Shown: positions 44,591 through 53,440 of the stretch, one piece after another
How positions within the stretch are numbered: position 1 is the stretch's first letter
Layout: the number at the start of each line of letters is the position of its first letter
Assembly: GCF_030272615.1 (NCBI RefSeq)
Contig: NC_081415.1
Coordinates: forward strand, 421,378,757-421,442,756
Reading direction: 5' to 3'
DNA: 64,000 nucleotides
From: Cryptomeria japonica
Lineage: Eukaryota > Streptophyta > Pinopsida > Cupressales > Cupressaceae
Notes under the pieces: model-generated
Told to the model about the DNA's origin: nothing
Seen by the model: the letters and a program-made list of their open reading frames with translations, nothing else
Database searches by the model: none
Made by a program: the position numbers and the translations under genes

Positions 44591-45100
44591 TATTGTATTG
44601 CATATTCTTTTATGGGGCAAGACTAGAGGTTTTCTCCACCCGACTCTTTCCTACTGATGCCCCTAGTGAGCCGGGTTGTAATAGGTTTTCAAAATTAATA
44701 ATTTTTTTTGGCTTTGGCCTTTTACCAATAAAAATAAATAAATTGAAAATTAAAATTACTTGCCTCATATTTGAATAATGTATCTATCAATAACACTAAA
44801 TTTTATGAAAATAAATTGTTTTAATAGTTTTAAATGCTACTCTATTTTTCAATACATACGATCTCCTAAGACCTATTTTCTCTACAAATTCTGAAAAAAT
44901 TAAATGACATAAAAAAAATAAAATAAAATAAGACTTGTAATTATTAAACAAATAAAAAATCTAAACTTAAATTTTAAGAAATAAAGTTTAGATATTCACT
45001 TAATTTCTATTTAAAAGAAAACTACTTATATATTTACAAGATTTTTTGTGTATTTTTTTATATTGGTAATATGTTGATTTTTATTATATTATAAAGAGAA
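44591..45100 (+). other. Possible 3' tail of a LINE, then AT-rich DNA
   Basis: The passage ending GGCTTTGGCCTTTTACCAAT followed by AATAAATAAA looks like the 3' UTR and A-rich tail of a plant LINE. No coding part is attached, so the call rests on a family resemblance only. The rest is AT-rich without features. Confidence 0.3.
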
Positions 45101-45359
45101 ACCTACATTAATGGAGAGTCATTAAAGTCATCCACCCAAAACCACCCATCAAAACCCCCATACCACTCAAAACAGAGAAAGGTATAAAAAAACCACCATC
45201 CAACTACTTGCTCAGTCAGCATCCCCCACCCAAATAGCAGTAAACTGAGCATCAAAATCGCTCATTACATGATTGCCATCAACAAAAATACTGGCAATTC
45301 AAAATTAACAACTGTATCTAAAAGTATAAAGATCTCGAACTAAACCTAGGCTATGCAAA

Positions 45360-46252
45360 AAATGAGCAAGAACAGGGGTACGTGGGAACACTTTTGAATA
45401 AGAGAGGACCATCCTCTTCCACCTTCACCACCGCATCATTTGAAATTCCACCTGAGTTCTTCGCCGCATCTGCCCCTACATTCTAGGCTAGGACTAGAGA
45501 AACGTCACTCGCTGCCAAGACCCTGGACAAACTTCTGGTTCTCGGCCTCAACATCCGTCCACATCTCTCGACCTCCCCAACATCCTCTCGTGCCTGACGG
45601 ATAATCTCCTCCAGCTCCAGGATTTGAATATAAAGCTTCAAAGCCTCCCAGTCGCGCGATGTCGTTTCTCGGAACCGAGCCTTCACATTTTCTCTCCTCC
45701 CGAGAAAGGGGATATTCATGCATTTGTTTCGGAGTTCAATCTGCTCCATCATAACTCCCTATGACACATCAAAGCCCCTCCCCAACACAACCCACTCCAA
45801 TAGTGATTCCTCGTTCAATAGGTAATCCTTTGACACAATTGCCTTCATAAATTTCCTAACCTCCTCACATGGGGTGCCCAGTTCTAACCCCCAAGCCATA
45901 ATAAGTGAATATACATCCACTCTTGATCGATACCTATGGTCGATAACCGCCACCTCCTCCCCCAACACCAGCTTCATGACTTCTAGGAACAAGGGTTCCC
46001 TAGATTTAAACATGGTCATCAATTTTTCTCTGGGATTGGACCCTAGAAAATCGGCATCAACTTCTTGGATTTAAGCGTGAAATTAGCCTCCATATCGTCC
46101 GCCACTTGCAAAATCGCCTTCGTCTAACACAAATCTACTCTCTCGATTTCCAACAATCTTTAAACATCTGCATTAGCTGGGCTAACATTCCCAAACTTAC
46201 CATAAATGCAACCCCCACTACCTCTACAAAATTAATTGGCATTAATTGCCAT
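45360..46252 (-). pseudogene. Unidentified degenerate ORF downstream of LINE RNase H
   Basis: The reading starts at ATG 46252 (MAINAN) and goes through GSGGCIYGKFGNVSPANADV, LLEIERVDLC and ADDMEANFTLKSKKLM. After a frame change near 46045 it continues as DFLGSNPREKLMTMFKSREP and on to 45759. Past one stop it resumes at 45752-45483 with GRRENVKARFRETTSRDWEA and LYIQILELEEIIRQA, a probable coiled coil. There are about six stops and one frameshift. Codon usage and composition look like an eroded protein of 290 residues or so. I do not recognise the family. It lies in the same orientation as the LINE and before its 3' UTR-like tail. Confidence 0.5.
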
Positions 46253-46337
46253 TGTTAGTGAAATTCGCCTAGGCTCGCGCACAGGGGGAGAAAAATTAAA
46301 TTCACACACATCAATCAGGTGGTTGTACTAAATGAAA

Positions 46338-46890
46338 TCAGGCATTCAAATCTTGCCAATGAAATATGTCATCATTCTTGTCCCACCACTTCATCACTCC
46401 TTTATGCAGCTCGCATGCCACGTTAGATAGAGCATCAACTAACTCATTACCACCTCTTCTGATATGGGTTATATGTAAATCCTGAAAGTAACTTAATTTC
46501 GAAATAATCAAGGCAATGAGCTTATTTTGTCTCCAACTCGGGGTTACCCTGTTCATAATTGCATTCACAACAACCTTAGAATCTCCTTCAAGGTGCACCT
46601 TCGAAATCTTCATGTTGATAGCTAACTCCACTACTAATAACGAGACATGCACCTCTGCGTCATTTGGTGCCATCTTGTAGTCTCTGCGCACCCTTAAAGA
46701 GGATCATCCCACTTTCATCTCAAGCAACACATCTCACCCTTGAGACTCTTGGGTTGCCCTTAGAAGCCCCATGAAAATTTATTTTAATCCACCACTGATC
46801 TAGCTTGCACCATGATTCCCCCTTCTTCCTCTGCTCCTCACCCGAAGGATGAACCCTTGGAAACCCATGGATGGGTACAAGATTTTTTTG
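46338..46890 (-). pseudogene. LINE RNase H domain, broken
   Basis: The lead-in reads WCKLDQWWIKINFHGASKGN, where the catalytic Asp of NFDGAS is His. After a stop and a frame change near 46690 the domain continues (46691-46338) with KVHLEGDSKVVVNAI (Asp present), HITHIRRGGNELVDALSNVA (Asp present) and WWDKNDDIFHW. With the first acid lost and the frame broken, it is inactive. Confidence 0.8.
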
Positions 46891-48144
46891 TTTGCTACAT
46901 AATAGAGATCTAAAAGTTGCACTTAAAAGACATCTCTAATTTTCTTCTTATAGAATTTTGCATTTTACTTGGGTACTTAAAACATAAATTTTCATGCAAA
47001 AATTTACATCTATTCTAGGCATCTAATTATTTTGGTGTAAATGTTCTATAGGTTTTGAAGACAAATGACATTTATCACATAATATATAAGGTAATCTCAT
47101 TTGCATTTTTATCTAGCTATCTTTTAAAAAATTATTCATATTATTGCTTTCAATAATAAGCTAATGCCTCATATCATTATGGTTGGACAATCATGCTCCA
47201 CAAACATAACTTCTAAGACAACATAATTAAAATTAAAATTGATGCATGGTCATGTTGATGTGATTTGAGCGCCAAAAACAATACAAACCAATTAATCAAT
47301 TTAACCCTAATTTTTTGGCCTCAGTGTTACATAAAGATAATCTTATGTTGTACACATAATATAAAGTTAATCTTATGTTGTACACATATTATAAAGTTTC
47401 TGGGGACACCAGTCACTGAGAGTTTGGATAATCATATTCTTGAATATGTCACAACTTGGTTGCCCGACAATATACTTATTTTGATTATAGTGAAACATTT
47501 GTTTGACATTTTAAACGTTTGAAAAAGCCTACATGTTCATGAACTTAATAATACAAAATTTGATATGTTTTTTGAGTTGTCTAGAAGATATCTCAAAATA
47601 GCAACAAATGTAATCAATACAATCCCCCCTCTTAAATTAATTGTTTCCATACATTGTAAAAACATTTCATACTACAAAAACATTTTATACAACTTATTGA
47701 TTTAAGTTACATTTGTTCATATTAAATATCAAGATCAATTCACTTATATTGTAAATAATTACTCTTGACAAAACCAAAATTTTCATTTCTTGCATCTTAT
47801 GTATCCTAAATTTGATTTGATTTTGCAGATCTCATAATGAGGAGAGATCTTTTATTGAAGGAGACATAAATCCCTAGGAAAAATGATGAGATCCACATAA
47901 AACAGTAAAGAATGGGACCCACCTCAGTCCAGCATGAAATGCCAAGATCAACGGTCCTGATTCCAAGAGCACGTTAAACTGTCCGATTTTAAGAACGTGG
48001 CATTTCTGTACGGTGGTTTTGGTGGTGACATGTCGTATAGTAATTTGTCTGCTGTGCCTGCTATTTTCTTCTCTCTGTTCACCCAAATTCTTCTTCTTCA
48101 GTTTTACTGTTCTGTCTGCAACCAACGGTCGTTCTTTTTGAACA
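46891..48144. other. AT-rich DNA, small direct repeat, possible promoter-like end
   Basis: No gene. A 30-bp unit containing TCTTATGTTGTACACAT is present twice in tandem at 47331-47360 and 47361-47390. From about 47870 the composition becomes less AT-rich, with an ACGTGGC element (about 47995) and TTCTTCTTC stretches. This could be the 5' end of a former gene: AACATTTTCAG|GTACGTGG at 48150 fits an exon end plus donor. No coding exon is recognised. Confidence 0.4.
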
Positions 48145-49144
48145 TTTTCAGGTACGTGGTTCAATTCTCCTTAGCAGAAATGTGTTAAATTTTCGTTTTT
48201 TCAGACTGAATTTTTGTTTTAACTGTATCCTGAAAGACACTCTCACTGGTTGGATACATTTGCCGAGTAAGCTGGAAATTCTTTAAATTATCGCAAACCT
48301 GTAGAAATTTAGCTCGGGAAACTAAAATGAAGAGGCACAAAGATAGCTTAACTGTAACAAGTTCCTGTTAAAGTAGCTGCATTCTGAATTAAGGGAACAT
48401 TTTTCTGCAATAATTATACTTTTTATGTTTTTCCCTTGGTGAGAATGTGGTGTCCTGTTGAGAAACGGGTCTAAACCTTCGTGGTCTCTATTGGCGGATG
48501 TAAACTTAAAGTGCAATGGAAGATAGAATTGTAGGTGCTTAACGGGATTAAAGTTTGAATGAGGGTAACTTGCCATCAATTGATGAGATTTAAGCCTTGA
48601 CAATGGGTAGGGTTTAACGAGATTATTGGTGAATTATGAGAGTGGAATGCGATGAGTTCATGTGTAAAAGTATCCGGGCTTTCCCTACCACATTCTGGGT
48701 TTAAATCCCATGAGACAGGGTACAGTGTTTCAAATTGTTCTCGTCCGACTAAAAAAATACAGGTGATTTTTAGATGGTTAAAAAAACTGAATTTGCCTTG
48801 TCAGATAAAGCAACAAGAATCTGGGTTTTGGAGTAAACCACTTGGTAGCTTTGAGACTTACTAGTAGCTTTCAACTAAAGTGAAGTGATAAGTAACTTAT
48901 ACTTGGGATTACGGGTGTTAGAAAATGAGCCACACCTGAATCAAAGATGGTTTGCAGGTTGATAGCTCAGTGGTAGAGTACCCTAGTAGCAAATGGAAGG
49001 CCCTAGGTTTCACTCTTAGTTGGGTCATGAAAAAGTTTTAACTTAATATTCAAGTTCAGGTTAGTAGAGATAGGCCAAGCAATGATGGTAGTCAAGTTCG
49101 GGTTAGTAGAGCTAGGCCAAGCAACGATTTCAAAAAACTTATTA
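48145..49144 (+). repeat. 1-kb tandem duplication, copy 1
   Basis: Starts near TTTTCAGGTACGTGGTTCAA (48144) and contains TTTGCCGAGTAAGCTGGAAA, a tRNA-like GGGTTTAAATCCC segment and, at 48916-49042, a TRIM-like LTR. Collinear with 49145-50150 at an offset of about 1000 bp. Confidence 0.85.
48916..49042 (+). mobile_element. TRIM-like LTR, unit A
   Basis: Begins TGTTAGAAAATGAGCCACAC and ends near GTTTTAAC. Contains a perfect pol III A-box-like TAGCTCAGTGG (48963-48973) and a degraded B box. The following TTAATATTCAAGTTCAGG matches the primer-site region of the other units in mutated form. Confidence 0.7.
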
Positions 49145-50150
49145 TTTTCAGGTACGTGGTTCAATTCTCCTAAGCAAAGCTGTTTTAAATTTTCGTTTTT
49201 TCGGACTGAATTTTGGCTTTCAATCGTATCCTGGAAAACATTCTCACTGGTTGCACATATTTGCCGAGTAAGCTGGAAATTCTCTAAATTATTTTAAACC
49301 TGTACGAATTTAGCTTGGGAAAACCAAAATGATGAGGCATTAAGATAACTTAACAGTTAACTGTAAAAAATCCCTGTTAAAGTGACTGCATTCTGAATCA
49401 AGGGATCATTTTCTGCAATAATTAGATGTTTTGATTCCCTTGATGAGAATGTGGTATCCTGTTGTGAAACGGGTCTAAACCTCCGAGGTCTCTGTTAGCG
49501 GATATAAACTTAGAGTGCTATGGAATATAGAATTATAGGTGTTTAACAAGATTAAAGTTTGAAAGGAGCAAACTGGCCAGCAATTGATGAGGTTTTAGCG
49601 TTGAAAATGGGTAGGTTTGACGAGATTGATGGTGGAATAGGAGAGTAGAGTGAGATGAGTCCATGTGGTAAAAGCAGTCGTGCTTTCATAACCAAATTCC
49701 TGGCTCAAATCCCATGAGACAGGATACAGTGTTTCAAATTGGTCAAGTCCAACTAAAAAAATTACAGATGAATTTTAGACGGTTAAAGAAAAAACTGAAT
49801 TCACCTAGTCAGAAAAAGTAACAAGAATTTGGGTGTTGGAGTACACCACTTAGTAGCTTTGAAGAAGATGTGGATATGGGACAAGTTCTTTTTCCTTAAT
49901 GGAGTTTCTTGGTGACTAGGATTGTAGGATTTAGGTGTTTGTGTCACAGGGCATCTAATTCTGTGGTAAATCCTCTTTTGTTATTTATAGTTGGGATTAT
50001 GGGTGTTGGAAAATGAGTCATACTTGAACCAAATATGGATTTTGGGTTGGTAGCTCAATGGTAGAGCACCCTAGTAGCAAATAGGAGGCCCTAGGTTTGA
50101 TTCCTAGTTGGTTCATGAAAAAGTTTAACATGGTATCCAAGCCCGGGTCA
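49145..50150 (+). repeat. 1-kb tandem duplication, copy 2
   Basis: Same order of landmarks as copy 1 (TTTGCCGAGTAAGCTGGAAA at about 49260, GAAACGGGTCTAAACC, GGCTCAAATCCC, TRIM-like LTR at 50004-50130). An additional segment at about 49860-49980 is missing from copy 1. Divergence is moderate, so the duplication is not recent. Confidence 0.85.
50004..50130 (+). mobile_element. TRIM-like LTR, unit B
   Basis: 127 bp, TGTTGGAAAATGAG to GTTTAACA, followed directly by TGGTATCCAAGC, a near match to the initiator-Met primer site. A box TAGCTCAATGG (50051-50061) and B-like GGTTTGATTCC (50094-50104). D-arm (GCTC/GAGC) and T-arm (CTAGG/CCTAG) stems are perfect, but no matching acceptor stem is present. 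Confidence 0.8.
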
Positions 50151-50204
50151 GTAGAGCTAGGCCAAGCTAGGATCCTTGAGAATCTATAGTGTGGCTCAAG
50201 GGGG
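50131..50204 (+). mobile_element. TRIM-like internal region
   Basis: 74 bp from the primer-site-like TGGTATCCAAGC to the polypurine-like CTCAAGGGGG. No coding capacity. An internal domain this short defines a terminal-repeat retrotransposon in miniature. Confidence 0.75.
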
Positions 50205-50419
50205 TTTTGGAAAATGAGCCACCCAAACCAAAGATGGACTGATCACCAAGAGGGCTGGCAGCTCAGTGGTAGAGCAGCCTAGCAGCAAATGAGAGGTTCA
50301 CACCCGGACAAAAGATGGACCGATCACCAAAAGGGGTGGTTGCTTAATGGTAAAACACCCTGGTAGCCAATGCAAGGACCTAGGTTCAACTCCTAGCTGG
50401 TCCATAAAAAAGTTTAACC
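50205..50419 (+). mobile_element. TRIM-like LTRs, units C and D fused
   Basis: Unit C starts at 50205 (TTTTGGAAAATGAGCC) and breaks off after the A box (GCAGCTCAGTGG) near 50302. There the sequence jumps back to an earlier LTR position (CACCCGGACAAAAGATGG) and runs as unit D to about 50419. Unit D has an intact B box, GGTTCAACTCC (50383-50393). The join looks like an unequal recombination between two LTRs. Confidence 0.75.
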
Positions 50420-50495
50420 TGGTATTAGAGCAAGGTTTTAGTAGAACCAGGCCAAGCTAGGGTCCTCAAGCACTTCTAGCATGGCCCAAGGGGAG
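50420..50495 (+). mobile_element. TRIM-like internal region, second copy
   Basis: Starts TGGTATTAGAGC, one base different from the standard TGGTATCAGAGC primer site, and ends CCCAAGGGGAG before the next LTR. Collinear with 50131-50204. Confidence 0.75.
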
Positions 50496-50623
50496 TGGTG
50501 GAAAATGAGCCATACCTAAACCAAAGATGGACTGGTCACAAAGAGGGCTGATGGCCTAATGATAGAGCACACCCCAATATCATGTGGAAGTTCCTAGGTT
50601 TGTTGGTCCATGAAAAAGTTATA
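50496..50623 (+). mobile_element. TRIM-like LTR, unit E
   Basis: Starts TGGTGGAAAATGAGCCATAC and ends near GAAAAAGTTATAA. The A-box region is degraded (GATGGCCTAATGATAGAGC). Confidence 0.7.
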
Positions 50624-50659
50624 ATGTGGAGCATGAAGAAGCTTCATTTATATTTCTTT

Positions 50660-50790
50660 TAAATGTAGCTAGCATGATCATATGGCATTTGAATGCCCTA
50701 AAGCAAATAAGGACAACATAAGAAATGAAAAAACAACAGCTAACGTTTTGGAAGAAGTCAAACTCAAGATACCAAGATTGTTTGGTGATT
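50660..50790 (+). pseudogene. Gag zinc-knuckle fragment
   Basis: From 50664 one frame reads C-S-stop-HDHMAFECPKANKDN and continues open to KLKIPRLFGD. The spacing of HMAFECPK is that of a retroelement CCHC knuckle with the second Cys lost. It directly follows the TRIM array and may be a scrap of an autonomous partner element. The fragment is short, so the call is tentative. Confidence 0.5.
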
Positions 50791-52769
50791 TGTCAATAGT
50801 TGCTAGAGTTTTAAGTCTCTTATAAGGATTTTGTTAGGGTTTGAACAAGGCATCAAAATCATTGAGAGGGGCAATTCAGACATTATACTGACTATTTTTA
50901 GCCCATGCCATTATTGGAGGAGCTCTATTCTTAGATAACGTTTAAGAAGCTTTATCTCAAGATGTTATATATTTATTTAAGTCTATTTGAGGCTTTCTTG
51001 TTAGAGTCAATTTTTAAAGATAATTTTGTACTTTGAACTTGCTTTGATTGCAAGAAAAATAATTTAGCATAAGAACTTTAGTATGCTTTTCATTTATCTT
51101 GAATAAATTTTATAGACAATATTGTAAAACACTTCTAAATAAGTCCTTTATGTGCTTAGATTGAAGGAATGATAGTTTTAACTTTTATGCCTACTTTCTA
51201 TTGAGATTACTATTCAAGCTTCTTGTATTGTCTTATGTGTTTATTGGTTTATTGAATAGAAATTTGTGATTGTTGTAGGCATTATATTGCAGTTTTTATT
51301 AATGTGGGTGTTGTAGCTTTGTATGCAATGTCAATAATTCGATTATTGGGTCTTGATATTGTTTTCAATCCAATTCAATGCTTGTGTTATACTTATTCAT
51401 TTTGCTCTCTGAATTTAGCAAAAATGAGTGAGCGCGCATTACCTATCATAGATAAGAACCTTTGTGTTGGTAAAAAAAGTATAAAATCTCTCATCTATGT
51501 GCAGAAGTGCTTATTAGCTTTGTGCCTAGTCTTGAGAAACAAAAGATAGACAATTTCTTTTGTTTGTTTACAAGGTGTGCTCCAAACCTAGAGATTTAGC
51601 TTGTACATATTGTAGAAAGCTAGAGGTCATTTCCTTAAGTTTCAGGGTTTTGTTTGGGTTTAGTTTTGTTTTTAGTTATAAAGGAGCTTCCCCTTCTAAT
51701 TCAATGAAAGGTTTTACGTTACATGCTGTTCTATTTTGTGTTGTACTGAAGGGAACATTATAATACTAATAGTTTTTGGCATCCATTGTGGGGCACAAGA
51801 GAAAGAGTTCAAACTGTCGATTTGTAGTAGCAAATGACTATTTGTGGTGCAAATGTTCCTATATTTCAGCCTTACTTGAACTAGATCAAACATGATCAAG
51901 AGGATATTTTGGATAACTTAAGATGAATTGCTTTTTTATTGCTAAAAGTTTTTTACATTGGATAACAATTGTTGCAGTTTTAGTTGAAGAAGGAAGAAAA
52001 ATTGATATTGTAGTTGGTAGACCAGTTTTGCCATATCCCAAAAATCCAGATTGGAAGTGAAGAATTTTGGCATTCAAATTTTTTACTAAGTCAAAGTGGA
52101 TCAAATTCTCAAAAAGAAGCTACTTTAATGATGGCCGCTTAGCTAAATAATTCTCCACCCCTTCCCTTGCTTTGGGGAGATAATGTCAATCTGTTGGTTC
52201 TTGCAGCACATCACGAACTTCCTTGTAGATCAAGAAAAGGCTTTCCCAATTCTTTGGTGATACAAACAACATCCCGGTGAGCATATTTCAGCATTCAAAA
52301 TGTCTTGTGGTAAATAGGGGGTTTGACTGAAGATGTCATTGTTTGCTTGTTTGTAGAAATCTTGGTCAAAAGTGCTACACATTGGTTCCATCATCTTCCA
52401 ACCAGTTCAATCACAAGTTGGAATATCAAGCTTGAAAAATATCTATGTTTCAAGCTAACTAAGGATGATCATTGTTGCATTCATTGAAACTCTCAGTAAC
52501 AAGCGTATTTTGTCCTTTTTGTTATGTTCATTGTCAAGTTGTTGAATATATAAAAGCCTAACATCAAGCTCTGATCTGTTTGTTGTCCATCATTCTCATT
52601 GTCGTATTGACCACTTGCTAAGCTGTATAGGCAGGTAGAAAATGATAAAGCTTGTTAAAAGAGAATGGTCTTGAGGAATACATGGTATTGAGGGTCAAGT
52701 GTGAGCAAAATCAATACCTAGGCCCTTTTTGTCAAAATGTTGGTGGCAAGAGCACCAAAATAAGTGCCT
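50791..52769. other. No recognisable gene
   Basis: Moderately AT-rich sequence with short open frames on both strands (for example 51304-51549 on +) that show no domain resemblance. Confidence 0.5.
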
Positions 52770-53440
52770 GATCAAAGTAAGTGACAAAGGCAGCAATGGT
52801 GGGTGCTTGGGGAGAAATAAGGGTCTAAAGTGTGCCTAAGAGGTTATGTTAGCCTTTTAAGTGGTGAAAGTAACACAAATAGGTGCCCAAACATGTTTGA
52901 TCTGTCATTTCAGTGGTAAGACTAAGGAAAAGGTGTGCTTGGGTAAGGCACAACTAGTTTCAAGTGACAAATAGGTTGAAAATAACTGCTTAAGATAGTG
53001 AAGAGGAAGTTTTAAGTGACATTAATCAGCAAATGAGGTATCTTCATATCCTTCAAGTGGCAGTTCTAGACCAAGGAAGCACCTCTCAGGTAAAAGTTAT
53101 ATTTTGAATTACAAACACAATTGATTGAATCGCCTAGGAGCCTCTTAAGTGATAGACAAGATATGTTTTCCTAGAGTGCTAAGTTCTAAAGGGAAAATAT
53201 TATATAAGGGCATGCCTAGGGTAAAAATTAACTTTGTTAAGTGACAAAACATCACTAAATGAGTGCTTGATAGTTATTAGGTGGCAACCATAGCTGAACA
53301 AAGTGTTTGGGTGACAAAGGTAACCAATATGAGCATTTGAATTCTCATTACATGACAAAATAGTCAAAAAGGTATGCCTAGGTGTGCTAAGGGTATTTTA
53401 AGTTGTAAAATATTGGAAAATAGATGCTTAAGAAGACATA
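52770..53440 (+). repeat. Degenerate repeat with TTAAGTGACAAA ... GTGCTTAAG modules
   Basis: Roughly eleven modules, 40-80 bp apart, each beginning with a variant of TTAAGTG(A/G)CAA and followed 25-35 bp later by a variant of (A/G)(T/A)GCTT(A/G)(A/G)G or TGCCTAGG. Examples start near 52777, 52857, 52907, 52960, 53012, 53059, 53140, 53236, 53279, 53342 and 53400. Divergence is high. Confidence 0.55.

Larger units (their letters stand above)
45101..46890 (-). mobile_element. 5'-truncated LINE remnant with RNase H and an extra 3' ORF
   Basis: On the - strand: RNase H (about 46890-46338), then a degenerate unidentified reading frame (46252 to about 45360), then a G/T-rich 3' UTR-like stretch to about 45101. 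RT and endonuclease are missing. The RNase H type matches that of the LINE at 6335-7953, although that one has no downstream ORF. Confidence 0.7.

Noticed and set aside
48650-48720. Second tRNA gene (GGGTTTAAATCCC B-box-like segment)
   Set aside because: Only a B-box-like word with a short stem, no A box at the right distance and no full cloverleaf.
50044-50115. Genuine tRNA gene
   Set aside because: D and T arms are perfect, but no acceptor stem pairs and no proper anticodon arm forms. The sequence is part of a repeated LTR-like unit.
51304-51549. 81-codon + strand frame
   Set aside because: Short, no domain, within AT-rich sequence dense in stops.
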